From: CAZSAK01 sp964605155 | GTDB taxonomy: Bacteria > Pseudomonadota > Gammaproteobacteria > SZUA-140 | Reading direction: 5' to 3' | DNA length: 55,475 nt | Assembly (NCBI GenBank): GCA_964605155.1 | Contig: CAZSAK010000018.1 | Span: 1-55,475 of the forward strand | Part shown: positions 1 through 8,553 of the stretch, piece after piece | Layout of the letters: every line of letters starts with the position of its first letter | How positions within the stretch are numbered: the stretch's first letter is position 1 | Program-made: the position numbers and the translations under genes | The notes under the pieces: model-generated | Database searches by the model: none | The model's input: only the letters and a program-made list of their open reading frames with translations | Told to the model about the DNA's origin: nothing

Positions 1-173
1 ACTTCAACCAGATGCTGAAACTTCCTTTGCGTAATGGCTCCCGACCGCGCACCCATATCAAGCATTTGATCGGGGTTGATCTCGAGGGCAAGCCGATTGT
101 CGTCAAGGAACATTGCTACGGTTGCACCGCAGGGCATGGCAGCAGCTGCGGCGGCTCCCTGGAAAACGATTGA
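1..173 (+). CDS. arsS: Arsenosugar biosynthesis radical SAM protein ArsS, C-terminal end (partial)
   Basis: Only the last 56 codons are present, read from base 3 to the TGA at 171-173. The tail contains the motif HCYGCTAGHGSSCGG, which is characteristic of the C-terminal domain of ArsS-type radical SAM proteins. These convert dimethylarsenic-type precursors to the deoxyadenosyl arsenosugar intermediate using S-adenosylmethionine. The two genes that follow at 6 and 8 bp spacing encode the glycosyltransferase families that travel with ArsS, which supports the call. The radical SAM CX3CX2C motif would lie upstream of the window and cannot be checked. Confidence 0.85.
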   Translation, partial: FNQMLKLPLRNGSRPRTHIKHLIGVDLEGKPIVVKEHCYGCTAGHGSSCGGSLEND

Positions 174-179
174 GAAATC

Positions 180-854
180 ATGAAACTCAGCATCATCATC
201 CCGACCCTGAATGAAGCGACCGTGATTGGCTCATCCCTCTCTACCCTGACCTCCCTGCGTGAGGCGGGACACGAGGTCATCGTAGTCGATGGCGGCAGCC
301 ATGATGATACTTTGCAGCTGGCACAATCCCGGGCCGATCAAATATTCACCGCCAACAAGGGTCGGGCATCACAGATGAACAAGGGTGCAGAAATTGCAAA
401 TGGTGACATACTGGTGTTCCTCCATGTCGATAGCACACTGCCGCCGAATGCGGATTCACTGATAATTGAAGGACTCAAACAAAACAACAAAACATGGGGA
501 AGATTTGATGTCCAGCTTGCCGGCAGACAGCCATTTCTGCGTATTGTCGAAACCTTGATGAACTGGCGTTCCCGGATTTCGGGAATTGTAACGGGCGACC
601 AGTGCCTGTTTGTCTGTCGCGAATTGTTTGATCGCATAGGAGGATTCCCCGAAATCGCACTCATGGAGGATATCGCCATCAGTAAACGTCTCAAGCGGTA
701 TGGACAACCGTTGTGTATCAGTCGAAGGGTGATTGCATCATCCCGCCGTTGGGAACGGCAGGGCACACTCCGCACCATATTATTGATGTGGCGTCTGCGT
801 CTGGGTTATTTCCTGGGTGAATCACCCGAGCATCTCGCCCGGCGCTATCATTAA
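180..854 (+). CDS. Arsenosugar-associated family 2 glycosyltransferase (TIGR04283 type)
   Basis: A 224-residue GT-A fold glycosyltransferase without membrane segments, so probably cytoplasmic. It opens with LSIIIPTLNEA (residues 3-13), the nucleotide-sugar binding start of GT2 enzymes. VVDGGSHDDT and FLHVDS follow (the second is the place of the DxD-like metal site), and GGFPEIALMEDI holds the acidic catalytic-base region. The ATG is six bases after the stop of the arsS-like gene and eight bases before the next gene, so the three form one operon. By family and context it probably transfers a sugar in making arsenosugars; substrate specificity is inferred and not visible. Confidence 0.85.
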   Translation: MKLSIIIPTLNEATVIGSSLSTLTSLREAGHEVIVVDGGSHDDTLQLAQSRADQIFTANKGRASQMNKGAEIANGDILVFLHVDSTLPPNADSLIIEGLKQNNKTWGRFDVQLAGRQPFLRIVETLMNWRSRISGIVTGDQCLFVCRELFDRIGGFPEIALMEDIAISKRLKRYGQPLCISRRVIASSRRWERQGTLRTILLMWRLRLGYFLGESPEHLARRYH

Positions 855-862
855 CCCTGATC

Positions 863-1498
863 ATGTCTGACGGCACGCTCATCATCTTCGCCAAGGCCCC
901 TGTGCCGGGTCATACCAAGACGCGTTTGATTCCGCACCTCGGTGCACTGGGGGCCGCTGACCTTCACCGGCAACTGGTTCTGTATACGCTTGATACCGCT
1001 GCACGCAGCCGCTTCGATATGACTCAACTGTGGTGCGCACCGTCGCAGGATCATCCTTTTTTTCAGGACTGTGCGCGCAATTTCGACATTACCCTGCATA
1101 CCCAACAGGGTGCGGATCTGGGCGAACGTATGGCGCATGCACTGAACTCTACCCTGCGGCACAGCCGCTATGCCGTATTGATCGGAACAGATTGCCCCAC
1201 GCTCACGGTAGAGACATTGCACAGGGCCGGAGATTTGCTGGATGAAGGAATGGATGCGGTTATTGCACCTGCGACCGATGGGGGTTATGTACTTGTGGGC
1301 ATCTGTCGTTTCTCACCCGTATTATTCTCCTCGATCGCGTGGGGAACAGACTCTGTGATGCAAGACACCCGTAATCGCCTGGAAAAACTCGGCTGGTTAT
1401 GGCGAGAACTTGCCGAACATCGCGACATCGACCGACCACCAGACCTGCAACAACTGTCAACAAATCATGTGCTTCAACATCTGTTTGAAGAAATTTGA
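863..1498 (+). CDS. Arsenosugar-associated glycosyltransferase/nucleotidyltransferase-like protein (TIGR04282, DUF2064)
   Basis: A 211-residue cytoplasmic protein. The start LIIFAKAPVPGHTKTRL (residues 5-21) is the signature of the TIGR04282/DUF2064 group, a GT-A fold family related to nucleotidyltransferases. IGTDCPTLT and ATDGGYVLVG (near residues 110 and 135) form the metal and nucleotide pocket in related proteins. It follows the TIGR04283 gene at eight bases and ends the operon; no strong terminator is seen before the riboswitch region. The pairing of these two families with ArsS is the usual arrangement of the arsenosugar cluster. The exact reaction is not established from sequence. Confidence 0.85.
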   Translation: MSDGTLIIFAKAPVPGHTKTRLIPHLGALGAADLHRQLVLYTLDTAARSRFDMTQLWCAPSQDHPFFQDCARNFDITLHTQQGADLGERMAHALNSTLRHSRYAVLIGTDCPTLTVETLHRAGDLLDEGMDAVIAPATDGGYVLVGICRFSPVLFSSIAWGTDSVMQDTRNRLEKLGWLWRELAEHRDIDRPPDLQQLSTNHVLQHLFEEI

Positions 1499-1595
1499 TT
1501 AGAAGCCTGATGGCTTTCGTGTTGGTATGACGTTCCCTGACAACCGCTTTTACGCTGCTTGACATTACGAGTCATGAACGGCTAGAGTTCCTGAA

Positions 1596-1806
1596 GTGTT
1601 GAGGTGTTCCGAGGACATTCGTCCAAGGAATGAAACGGGAAGCCGGTGCGTATAACTTGAGCACTACCGCAGTTGTACAATCCCGGCACTGCCCCCGCAA
1701 CGGTATACGAATACAGGACTGATATCTGCCACTGTGCAAAGGCATGGGAAGGCATCAGACCAGGGTGAAAAGCCCGTTCGTGAGTCCGGAGACCGGCCTT
1801 GAACAC
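1596..1806 (+). promoter_or_regulatory. Cobalamin riboswitch
   Basis: The conserved core blocks of an adenosylcobalamin-type riboswitch are present in order: ACGGGAAGCCGGTG near 1636, CTGCCCCCGCAACGGTA near 1689, and the B12 box AGTCCGGAGACCGGCC at 1783-1798. The closing stem P1 can form between GTGTTGAGG near 1597 and CCTTGAACAC at about 1797-1806. It lies about 115 bases ahead of a BtuB-like receptor start. It probably lowers btuB-tonB expression when cobalamin is plentiful. The expression platform is between 1807 and 1922; sequestration of the GAGGAGAG ribosome site at about 1911 is likely but not proven. Confidence 0.93.
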
Positions 1807-1922
1807 GGATTGATTCAGTGTCGCGGGGGGCGACATGGTTGACAGGCATGCAACCGTACTCTCCTTGGTAAGACACTGTTCACATCTTGAATGCGCGGGT
1901 GTGCGCACATGAGGAGAGAGAA

Positions 1923-3944
1923 ATGAACAATAAAAACGTATCGTATCTTGCCGGTCTTCTGGCCTGCCTGCACTGCCTTCCGCTCAGCGCCAACAATGAA
2001 ACGACCTCTCCAATCGTTGTAACCGCAAGCCGCATACAGGAAAACGGGAATACCCGGATTATCGGCGCGGATCAGATCCGGCGAAGTCCGGCAAAGACAT
2101 TGCCGGAATTGTTATCGCTCGAGGCCGGCATATTCAGCCGCGGCCTGTACGGTAACAATGCATCCCGTGCCATCGTCGATATCCGGGGTTTTGGTGCGAC
2201 AGCAGGGCAAAATACTCTCATCCTCCTTGATGGCCGGCGATTGAATGACGTTGACCTGTCGGCGGTGGATTACAGTGCCATCCCACTTTCGACCATCGAA
2301 CGTATAGAAATCAATCGCGGTGGCGGGGCGGTCCTTTACGGTGACGGAGCCGTGGGCGGCACTATCAATATCATTACCACAAAATCCGGCATGATGGGCA
2401 CCACGGGATATGCCCAATTGTCATTCGGCAGCTACGGTGAATCGCGCATCGATGCCGCCCTCAATCATGGCAACGACCTCGATTCCTATTACCTGATGGC
2501 CAATGGTGTCCACACCGATGGTTACCGTGACAATAATGCCCTCGACCAGAAGAATATCCAGTTTGGTATGTCACTGGCGCAGATTGACGGCGAGGTGTTT
2601 TTCAGATTCGGTGCCGATAACCAGGATCTGGAACTGCCCGGCGCCCGCACAGTCGATCCAGGCATCGGACTTGATGAGCTAAACAATGACAGGCAGGGTA
2701 CGGACACGCCTGATGATTATGCAGATCAGGAGGGGCGGTTCGTAACGGCAGGCATTACACGGTTCCTGGGAGCAGACACCGAGATGATCTTTGACCTCGG
2801 ATACCGCGACAAAAATCAAATGGCCTATTTTGAGACAGCCGGCTCTTATCTGGACACGGACCTGTCCACGATATCACTTACCCCGCGCGTGAAAAGCACG
2901 CGCGCACTCTTCAACCGGTCTTCCACTTCGATAATCGGCGTCGATTTTTATCAATCCAACTATGACTCGAACCGTTCCCAGAGCCCGTCCACCATCGATA
3001 CCCCGATACACCAGCTCAACATCAACCAGAAAAGTACCGCTCTCTATGGTCACAACGCCACCTGGCTGGACGACAGCAATGAGATCACTCTGGGCGCCAG
3101 ATTTCAGACAATCAACCTGACCGCCGGTGATCTGTTTGACAGCAGCGCGCCCGGTGCTGCCTTCGAGAGTCAGGCTGCCAATCTAGACGTCACCGATAAT
3201 GAACATATGGTCGAACTGGGCCTGCGACACAGGCAAAACGAATCCACGGTCATCACCGCCAACATCGCACGCAGCACGAGATTCGCCACAGTTGATGAGA
3301 TATTTGAAGTGGACCCGATTACCTTCCAGCGCGTCTTCTCTGCGCTCGAACCGCAGGTATCCCGCAATGTGGAAATCGGTGTCGATTATACACAGCCGTC
3401 TTATCAGTTCTCATCCAGCGTCTATTATATGAAACTGGATGACGAGATCCACTTTGATCCGGTTACATTTACCAATATCAACCTTGATCCTACCTTGCGC
3501 CAGGGAGTGGAGTTATCCATAACCTCCAGGGTGAGCGATGTACTGCGTCTCAAGGGACAGTACGCCTATACCCATGCCGAGTTCAGGGAAGGCGAATTCA
3601 GAGGTAACGAAGTACCGCTCGTCCCCAGCAATACCGCCAGCCTGTCGGCACTGTGGGATCTGTCCTCCGCGATGCAGTTCATCATGACGGCCAATCATGT
3701 CGGCACTAAATTCTTTGATAATGATGAGGCCAATACGTTCATGAAGATTTCATCTTACGACATCGTGGATGTCAAACTTTTAAGTAAATTCGGACCCTGG
3801 AAATTAAGCGGTACCATCAACAATCTATTCGGTGAAGAATACTTCGACTATGGCGTAATCAGCAACTTTACACCTGGAAGATACAACGCCTATCCCCTGC
3901 CGGAGCGCAGTGCGATCTTCTCCATCACAAGAGAACTTCAATAA
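1923..3944 (+). CDS. btuB: TonB-dependent cobalamin receptor (BtuB-like)
   Basis: A 673-residue outer-membrane receptor that should import cobalamin. A signal peptide (about residues 1-23) precedes a TonB box SPIVVTAS (29-36). The plug domain contains LILLDGRRLNDV and the plug end GAVLYGDGAVGGTINIIT, followed by a 22-strand-type barrel. The ATG at 1923 is chosen because GAGGAGAGAG lies just upstream; an in-frame ATG at 1887 would add 12 residues that do not look like a signal peptide. The barrel ends in SITRELQ rather than the usual terminal phenylalanine. The cobalamin riboswitch directly upstream decides the substrate call; tonB follows 36 bp later. Confidence 0.92.
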   Translation: MNNKNVSYLAGLLACLHCLPLSANNETTSPIVVTASRIQENGNTRIIGADQIRRSPAKTLPELLSLEAGIFSRGLYGNNASRAIVDIRGFGATAGQNTLILLDGRRLNDVDLSAVDYSAIPLSTIERIEINRGGGAVLYGDGAVGGTINIITTKSGMMGTTGYAQLSFGSYGESRIDAALNHGNDLDSYYLMANGVHTDGYRDNNALDQKNIQFGMSLAQIDGEVFFRFGADNQDLELPGARTVDPGIGLDELNNDRQGTDTPDDYADQEGRFVTAGITRFLGADTEMIFDLGYRDKNQMAYFETAGSYLDTDLSTISLTPRVKSTRALFNRSSTSIIGVDFYQSNYDSNRSQSPSTIDTPIHQLNINQKSTALYGHNATWLDDSNEITLGARFQTINLTAGDLFDSSAPGAAFESQAANLDVTDNEHMVELGLRHRQNESTVITANIARSTRFATVDEIFEVDPITFQRVFSALEPQVSRNVEIGVDYTQPSYQFSSSVYYMKLDDEIHFDPVTFTNINLDPTLRQGVELSITSRVSDVLRLKGQYAYTHAEFREGEFRGNEVPLVPSNTASLSALWDLSSAMQFIMTANHVGTKFFDNDEANTFMKISSYDIVDVKLLSKFGPWKLSGTINNLFGEEYFDYGVISNFTPGRYNAYPLPERSAIFSITRELQ

Positions 3945-3980
3945 TGTCTCCTCCCCGTGCGATGAAACACTCGATTTGAC

Positions 3981-4649
3981 ATGCGTTATTTCCTGATCAC
4001 ATCATTAATGCTCCATGGCGCATTGTTCGCGGTGTGGACCTCGCAACCTTTGATCGGATACAAGGGTAATCCCGTCACTCTGTCAATTTTGATCGACAAT
4101 GAGGTAATCGAAGATCAGCAGGATACGCGACCACCCGTCCAGCAATTCCGGGAGAAACACGCCAGGCAAGACACTACCAGTGAGGGACAGGAAACTCGTC
4201 CTGCCTCCTCGCCATCCTCTGCCACAGACGAGATGGGTAATAATCATAAACCCGTACAACACGATACTACCGGGATTTCAGTCCAGGGGCGGGCTGATAT
4301 ACCTGATAACTCTAACGATAACATCCAGCACTCACGCACATCACCACAACCGGATCATGGCGCGCAGGTACAGGCCTATCTCAAGGATGTATTTGTGCCC
4401 TATTTCAGCTATCCGAGACTGGCGCAACAGAAGGGCTGGCAGGGCACAGTGGAACTGGCCGTGAGGATTGATTCACTGGGCAAGTTGACCCGCGTACGGA
4501 TCGTGCACAGCTCCGGTTACGGTATTCTCGATTATGCCGCCGTGCATAGCGTACGACGTGTAAAGACACTGCCAAATGCCACGCAATGGCTGGATAATCA
4601 CGGGCTTGAAGTAAATTTTCCAGTCAAATACCAGCTCATAGACAGCTAG
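3981..4649 (+). CDS. TonB-family energy transducer
   Basis: A 222-residue inner-membrane anchored protein: an N-terminal hydrophobic segment (about 4-20), a long hydrophilic low-complexity periplasmic linker (35-125) and a TonB C-terminal domain (about 125-222). That domain includes YPRLAQQKGWQGTVELAVRI and GILDYAAVHSVRR. The linker lacks the long Pro-Lys/Pro-Glu repeat of E. coli TonB. No exbB or exbD is next to it, so it must use ones encoded elsewhere. It lies 36 bp after btuB with no terminator between, which suggests a transducer dedicated to this receptor and controlled by the same riboswitch. Confidence 0.88.
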   Translation: MRYFLITSLMLHGALFAVWTSQPLIGYKGNPVTLSILIDNEVIEDQQDTRPPVQQFREKHARQDTTSEGQETRPASSPSSATDEMGNNHKPVQHDTTGISVQGRADIPDNSNDNIQHSRTSPQPDHGAQVQAYLKDVFVPYFSYPRLAQQKGWQGTVELAVRIDSLGKLTRVRIVHSSGYGILDYAAVHSVRRVKTLPNATQWLDNHGLEVNFPVKYQLIDS

Positions 4650-4874
4650 TCTTCTCTTCACATGTATTAATCAACATCACGTGACGTGATTTCTGTCACA
4701 TACAGCCTCGGAACCGTTTGTCATATTCACATCGAAGCGGCCGATAACCAGATACAACACGTCATATTCTATATATGTGCACGATGAGATGAATAATGTC
4801 CAACAAGGTAGAATGAAGTCCCTGAGGCCGGTCAATCAGTAAATCAAACAGTAGATCAACCGGATAAAGCCGTC

Positions 4875-6974
4875 ATGATAAAAGTATTGAAAAGGCTCCT
4901 GATCAGCTCTTTTATCATCCTCCTACTGCTAATCGTTGTCCCCTTCTTCATTCCGCTGGATAAATACAAACCAGAAGTCGAATCGCAGCTTTCCGTAGCC
5001 ATGGGAAGGAATGTCATACTCAGTTCCTTGCATCTGCAGATACTCCCGACTCCGGCCCTGACCGCCAAGGGAATCGGTATCTTCGGGGCAGGCAAGACCT
5101 CCGGAGAGATGTTTGTCAATCGACTCGAGATTACACCCTTGTTCCACAAATTGCTGGACAACGAACTGGTTATACAGCGCATTCACCTGCAAGGTGTCGC
5201 GATCAACCAGGCGTTTCTATATTCCTACGCCAGACAACCACGTGCCGCAAAGGATACAAGCCGTGTCTCCATCGACAAGATTTCAGCCACAGCTGTGACA
5301 TTGCGTATGCATGACAATACCCTGCTCGGGCCTTATCAATTTACGTTGCTATTTAATTCACAGCAGCGCCCGAATCTGTTTCAGATTGCACGTATGGATG
5401 ATGCCGCAACGATCAGTGTTACCCGCAATAATGGTGATTATCAGCTTTACGCCAAGGCCCATAACTGGACATTTCCGATCAGGACCCATTTTCATTTCAA
5501 TAATCTGGTTGCCAAGGGGCAGTTGCTGCACAACCAGATCCATATAACAAACGTCAGCGCTCAGGCTTACGGTGGTTCATTGCAAGGGCCGGTGACCATA
5601 TCATGGGATCCGCAATGGAAAATAGCCGGTCGGCTTGATGTGCAATCGATCTCCATAGAGCCTTTTCTCAGAGTATTAAAGGGCAAGGGTGTAACCGGAA
5701 AATTCAGTTCAGATCTGGCCTTTGATCTCACGGCACCCCGGTTTAAAAAACTGTTAACTGCTCCACATATCGATGGTGAGTTCAATATCACCGACGGCAT
5801 GATAGCGAGGAACAATCCTGCAAGGCCGGTATTCCGCTTTGATAGATTTACCGGTCATGGCACGCTCGGAGATGCAAGGTTCAGGGTCCACAATGGCATC
5901 ATGGAAACCTACGGCGGCACATTTTATGGCGAGCCGGAGATCTCATGGCAACAGGGTTGGCATGTCTACGGCAAGATCGAGGCACAGTCCATCGGTATCA
6001 AGCCATTTCTGGATGTCCTTGGAGCAAGAGGGGTAACGGGGAAATTCAGCAGCATAGCTACTATCCGACTGGAAGCCCCCAAATTCAACCGGCTGATTGC
6101 CAAACCCTATATCGACGGTGATTTCAGAATCACCGCAGGTAACATCTCATCGACCGATCCCACACACCCTGTATTCCGGTTCGATGAATTTTCCGGACAC
6201 GGCACACTCGATACCAAGCAGTTCTCGACACAATATGCCTTGCTGAAGGCCTATGGCGGTATTTTCAGCGGTGATCCCCGGATTTCCTGGCAACATGAAT
6301 GGGCCGCTGGCGGTCACATCAAGGCCGATGCCATCGATGTCGGACAATTGCTCGCAGGATTCAACGATAAAAAAAACATCACTGGATCCTTCACAGGAGA
6401 AGCAGACGTCATGCTTGCCGGAGTTCGCTTTTTTGATCTGTTAAAAAAACCCTCAATCGATGGGCAATTCAGGATCAAGGAAGGTGTGTTTTACAAGGCC
6501 GATCTGGAAAAGGCGAGTACCAATCTCTCCAAGGCCGGCACAACCGGTGGCCATACACCATTTAAGGAAATGCGCGGGAATGCAATGATCAAGGACGGAC
6601 GGATAACGCTTACTGGACTGAAAATCACTTCGGCGGCGCTCGAGGCTAATGGAGAAATCCAGATCGATGAGGATAAGAGTATTGACGGAAGGATGGATGT
6701 CGGCCTGCGCAAGACGGCATCACTGATCAGTATCCCGCTGGTGGTGGACGGTACTACGGAAACCCCTCATCTGCGTCCCACCAATGCCGCAGTCATCGGT
6801 GGCGCGGTAGGCACGAGTGTATTGGGACCGGGTATCGGTACCGCCATAGGTATCAAGGTCGGCAAGATCATTAATAAGATCGGGTCCGCCGTAACAGGCG
6901 ACAAAGCCGGGGATATATCGGTCGACGAGCCAGACGTTGCAAATAACAGGCATGACATCAACACCGCAGAGTGA
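4875..6974 (+). CDS. AsmA-like protein with internal repeats
   Basis: A 699-residue AsmA-family protein. It has one N-terminal membrane segment (about 7-25), then PLDKYKPEVESQLSVAMGRNV, the usual AsmA opening, and a long periplasmic beta-rich body. Family members sit in the inner membrane and are thought to take part in outer-membrane assembly or phospholipid transport. Residues 233 to about 565 hold three related units starting GGxxxGxPxISW. Near the C terminus a glycine/alanine-rich stretch (about 640-665, AAVIGGAVGTSVLGPGIGTA) is typical of the family. It begins 225 bp after tonB, behind its own likely promoter region, so a link with cobalamin is not implied. Confidence 0.82.
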   Translation: MIKVLKRLLISSFIILLLLIVVPFFIPLDKYKPEVESQLSVAMGRNVILSSLHLQILPTPALTAKGIGIFGAGKTSGEMFVNRLEITPLFHKLLDNELVIQRIHLQGVAINQAFLYSYARQPRAAKDTSRVSIDKISATAVTLRMHDNTLLGPYQFTLLFNSQQRPNLFQIARMDDAATISVTRNNGDYQLYAKAHNWTFPIRTHFHFNNLVAKGQLLHNQIHITNVSAQAYGGSLQGPVTISWDPQWKIAGRLDVQSISIEPFLRVLKGKGVTGKFSSDLAFDLTAPRFKKLLTAPHIDGEFNITDGMIARNNPARPVFRFDRFTGHGTLGDARFRVHNGIMETYGGTFYGEPEISWQQGWHVYGKIEAQSIGIKPFLDVLGARGVTGKFSSIATIRLEAPKFNRLIAKPYIDGDFRITAGNISSTDPTHPVFRFDEFSGHGTLDTKQFSTQYALLKAYGGIFSGDPRISWQHEWAAGGHIKADAIDVGQLLAGFNDKKNITGSFTGEADVMLAGVRFFDLLKKPSIDGQFRIKEGVFYKADLEKASTNLSKAGTTGGHTPFKEMRGNAMIKDGRITLTGLKITSAALEANGEIQIDEDKSIDGRMDVGLRKTASLISIPLVVDGTTETPHLRPTNAAVIGGAVGTSVLGPGIGTAIGIKVGKIINKIGSAVTGDKAGDISVDEPDVANNRHDINTAE
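5571..6510 (+). repeat. Three in-frame 342-bp repeats within the AsmA-like gene
   Basis: Units begin at 5571, 5913 and 6255, exactly 342 bases (114 codons) apart; the third is incomplete. Shared landmarks in protein order are GGxxxGxPxISW, then VTGKFSS (NITGSFTG in unit 3), IDGEFNITDG / IDGDFRITAG / IDGQFRIKEG, and in units 1 and 2 PVFRFDxFxGHGTL. The DNA has diverged while the protein pattern and exact length are kept, so the repeats are old and structurally constrained. Confidence 0.9.
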
Positions 6975-7077
6975 CAAGCTAACCGGAAGACTTGCCCGCG
7001 GTCTTTACTCAATGATTCCCTATTTGTAATGTGGCGGTTAGAATGTATTATTTACCGCTTTAGACTGATATATACCT

Positions 7078-7629
7078 TTGGGACACCGACTCACAAAGAT
7101 CTATACACGTACCGGCGATAACGGCACCACCGGCCTCGCCGACGGGAGTCGCGTCGAAAAAGACCATCCGCGACTCGAAGTAATAGGCGATCTGGATGAA
7201 TTAAACAGTAGCATCGGCATGATTCTGTATCATCCCTTGCACGAGGTAGTCCGGAATTGTCTGACCGATATACAACACCTGCTGTTTGATATCGGAGCTG
7301 AATTGAGCATACCCGGACGCGAGACACTGACAGCTGCCAATGTTTCATCACTGGAAACGATCCTGGACGAATTCAATGCCGGACTGCCGCCCCTCAAGGA
7401 ATTCATTTTACCGGGTGGCAATCCCGCTGCAGCAACATGTCATCTTGCGCGCGCGGTCTGCCGTCGTGCGGAACGTCATCTGGTCCTGCTCAATCACTAT
7501 GAATCGGTTAACCAGCATACGTTAGCCTACATCAACCGTCTTTCCGATCTCTTGTTTGTGATTGCACGACTGTTGTCACGGGAAACTGACACCAACGAAG
7601 TACAGTGGAAAAAATCCGGCAACAGGTAA
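7078..7629 (+). CDS. Cob(I)alamin adenosyltransferase, PduO type
   Basis: A 183-residue cytoplasmic enzyme that transfers the adenosyl group of ATP to cob(I)alamin, giving adenosylcobalamin. The N-terminal ATP site reads KIYTRTGDNGTTGLADG and is followed by GDLDELNSSIG. ILPGGNPAAATCHLARAVCRRAER (given by its ends, about 116-139) and INRLSDLLFVIARL are the family's later motifs. The TTG at 7078 is taken as the start because MGHRLTKIYTRTGD matches the usual family N terminus and no ATG fits; no strong ribosome site precedes it. It is convergent with the BtuF-like gene. Its product would be the cofactor for the MerR/B12 regulator at 35.7 kb. Confidence 0.9.
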   Translation: MGHRLTKIYTRTGDNGTTGLADGSRVEKDHPRLEVIGDLDELNSSIGMILYHPLHEVVRNCLTDIQHLLFDIGAELSIPGRETLTAANVSSLETILDEFNAGLPPLKEFILPGGNPAAATCHLARAVCRRAERHLVLLNHYESVNQHTLAYINRLSDLLFVIARLLSRETDTNEVQWKKSGNR

Positions 7630-7649
7630 CTTAACAGTGTGCTTATAAA

Positions 7650-8543
7650 TTATCTTGCATGCATATGGCTGCGCGCCTCATCCAGTGCCTCGCAAATCTT
7701 CACTACCCCGTCCAGAATTCGGGGAGTAGGCCTGGCGATCAAATCCGACGGGATGCTAAACAGATTGTCGTATTTCACTGCGTCCATGGATTGCCAACTA
7801 CCCCATTCTGATCGCAGTGAGGTATCATTGCCCGGGGTTCGTCCACTGATAATTGCCTGGGGATCGGCGGCGATCACGGATTCCTTTGATAAAGTCGGCG
7901 CCAGCGTCTGGAGTTCGGAAAAAACATTGTTGCCGCCACACAATTGAATGGCATCACTGATAAAGTGTCTGCCGTTTACCGTCATCAGCGGCTGTTCCCA
8001 AACCTGATAGAAAACCGATATACGGGTTTTTTCAGCGTACTGCGCACGTAGTTTTTGCAGACGACGCCTATATTCGGCGGCAACCTCTTCTGCCTTGACT
8101 GGCTTCCCGATCAGTTGCCCCAGTCGGATCAATTGATCCGCAACATTGTCCAGTGACGTAATTTCAGTGACAAAGACAGGGATACCAAGTTTTTCCAGTT
8201 TTTCAATATCACTGTCTGCATTACCCGTTAACCAGCCAATAACGATATCTGGTTCCAGTGACAGCACACGTTCGATATCAACCCGTGACGCATTGCCGAT
8301 ACGCGGCAGCTGCACCGCTTTCCCGGGAAAATCGCTGTACTCATCGGCGCCTACCAGCATGTCCCCTGCATCTATTGCATACAACAGTTCGGTGACATGA
8401 GGTGCAAGGCTGACAATACGTTCAGGAGGATGTTCGAGGGTGATATTCCGGCCCCTGTCGTCAGTCAAGGTAACGGCATTGGCAATACTAACGAATAATA
8501 ATAGAAAGAATACGACCAGAGGCAGCCAGTGACGTGTTCGCAT
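7650..8543 (-). CDS. btuF: Cobalamin-binding periplasmic protein BtuF-like
   Basis: A 297-residue solute-binding protein with a clear signal peptide (about 1-24, WLPLVVFFLLLFVSIANA). It has the class III ABC fold with two lobes linked by a long helix. Motifs include RIVSLAPHVTELLYAIDAGD and a central EPDIVIGW; the C-terminal lobe has ISDAIQLCGGNNVF. BtuF captures cobalamin in the periplasm for BtuCD, but no permease or ATPase gene is nearby. Related proteins bind haem or siderophores; the surrounding riboswitch-btuB, adenosyltransferase and CobC-like genes favour cobalamin. The stop lies 10 bp downstream of the cobC-like start, so the two are probably cotranscribed. Confidence 0.82.
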   Translation of the reverse strand: MRTRHWLPLVVFFLLLFVSIANAVTLTDDRGRNITLEHPPERIVSLAPHVTELLYAIDAGDMLVGADEYSDFPGKAVQLPRIGNASRVDIERVLSLEPDIVIGWLTGNADSDIEKLEKLGIPVFVTEITSLDNVADQLIRLGQLIGKPVKAEEVAAEYRRRLQKLRAQYAEKTRISVFYQVWEQPLMTVNGRHFISDAIQLCGGNNVFSELQTLAPTLSKESVIAADPQAIISGRTPGNDTSLRSEWGSWQSMDAVKYDNLFSIPSDLIARPTPRILDGVVKICEALDEARSHMHAR

Positions 8544-8553
8544 AACGTCAGAT

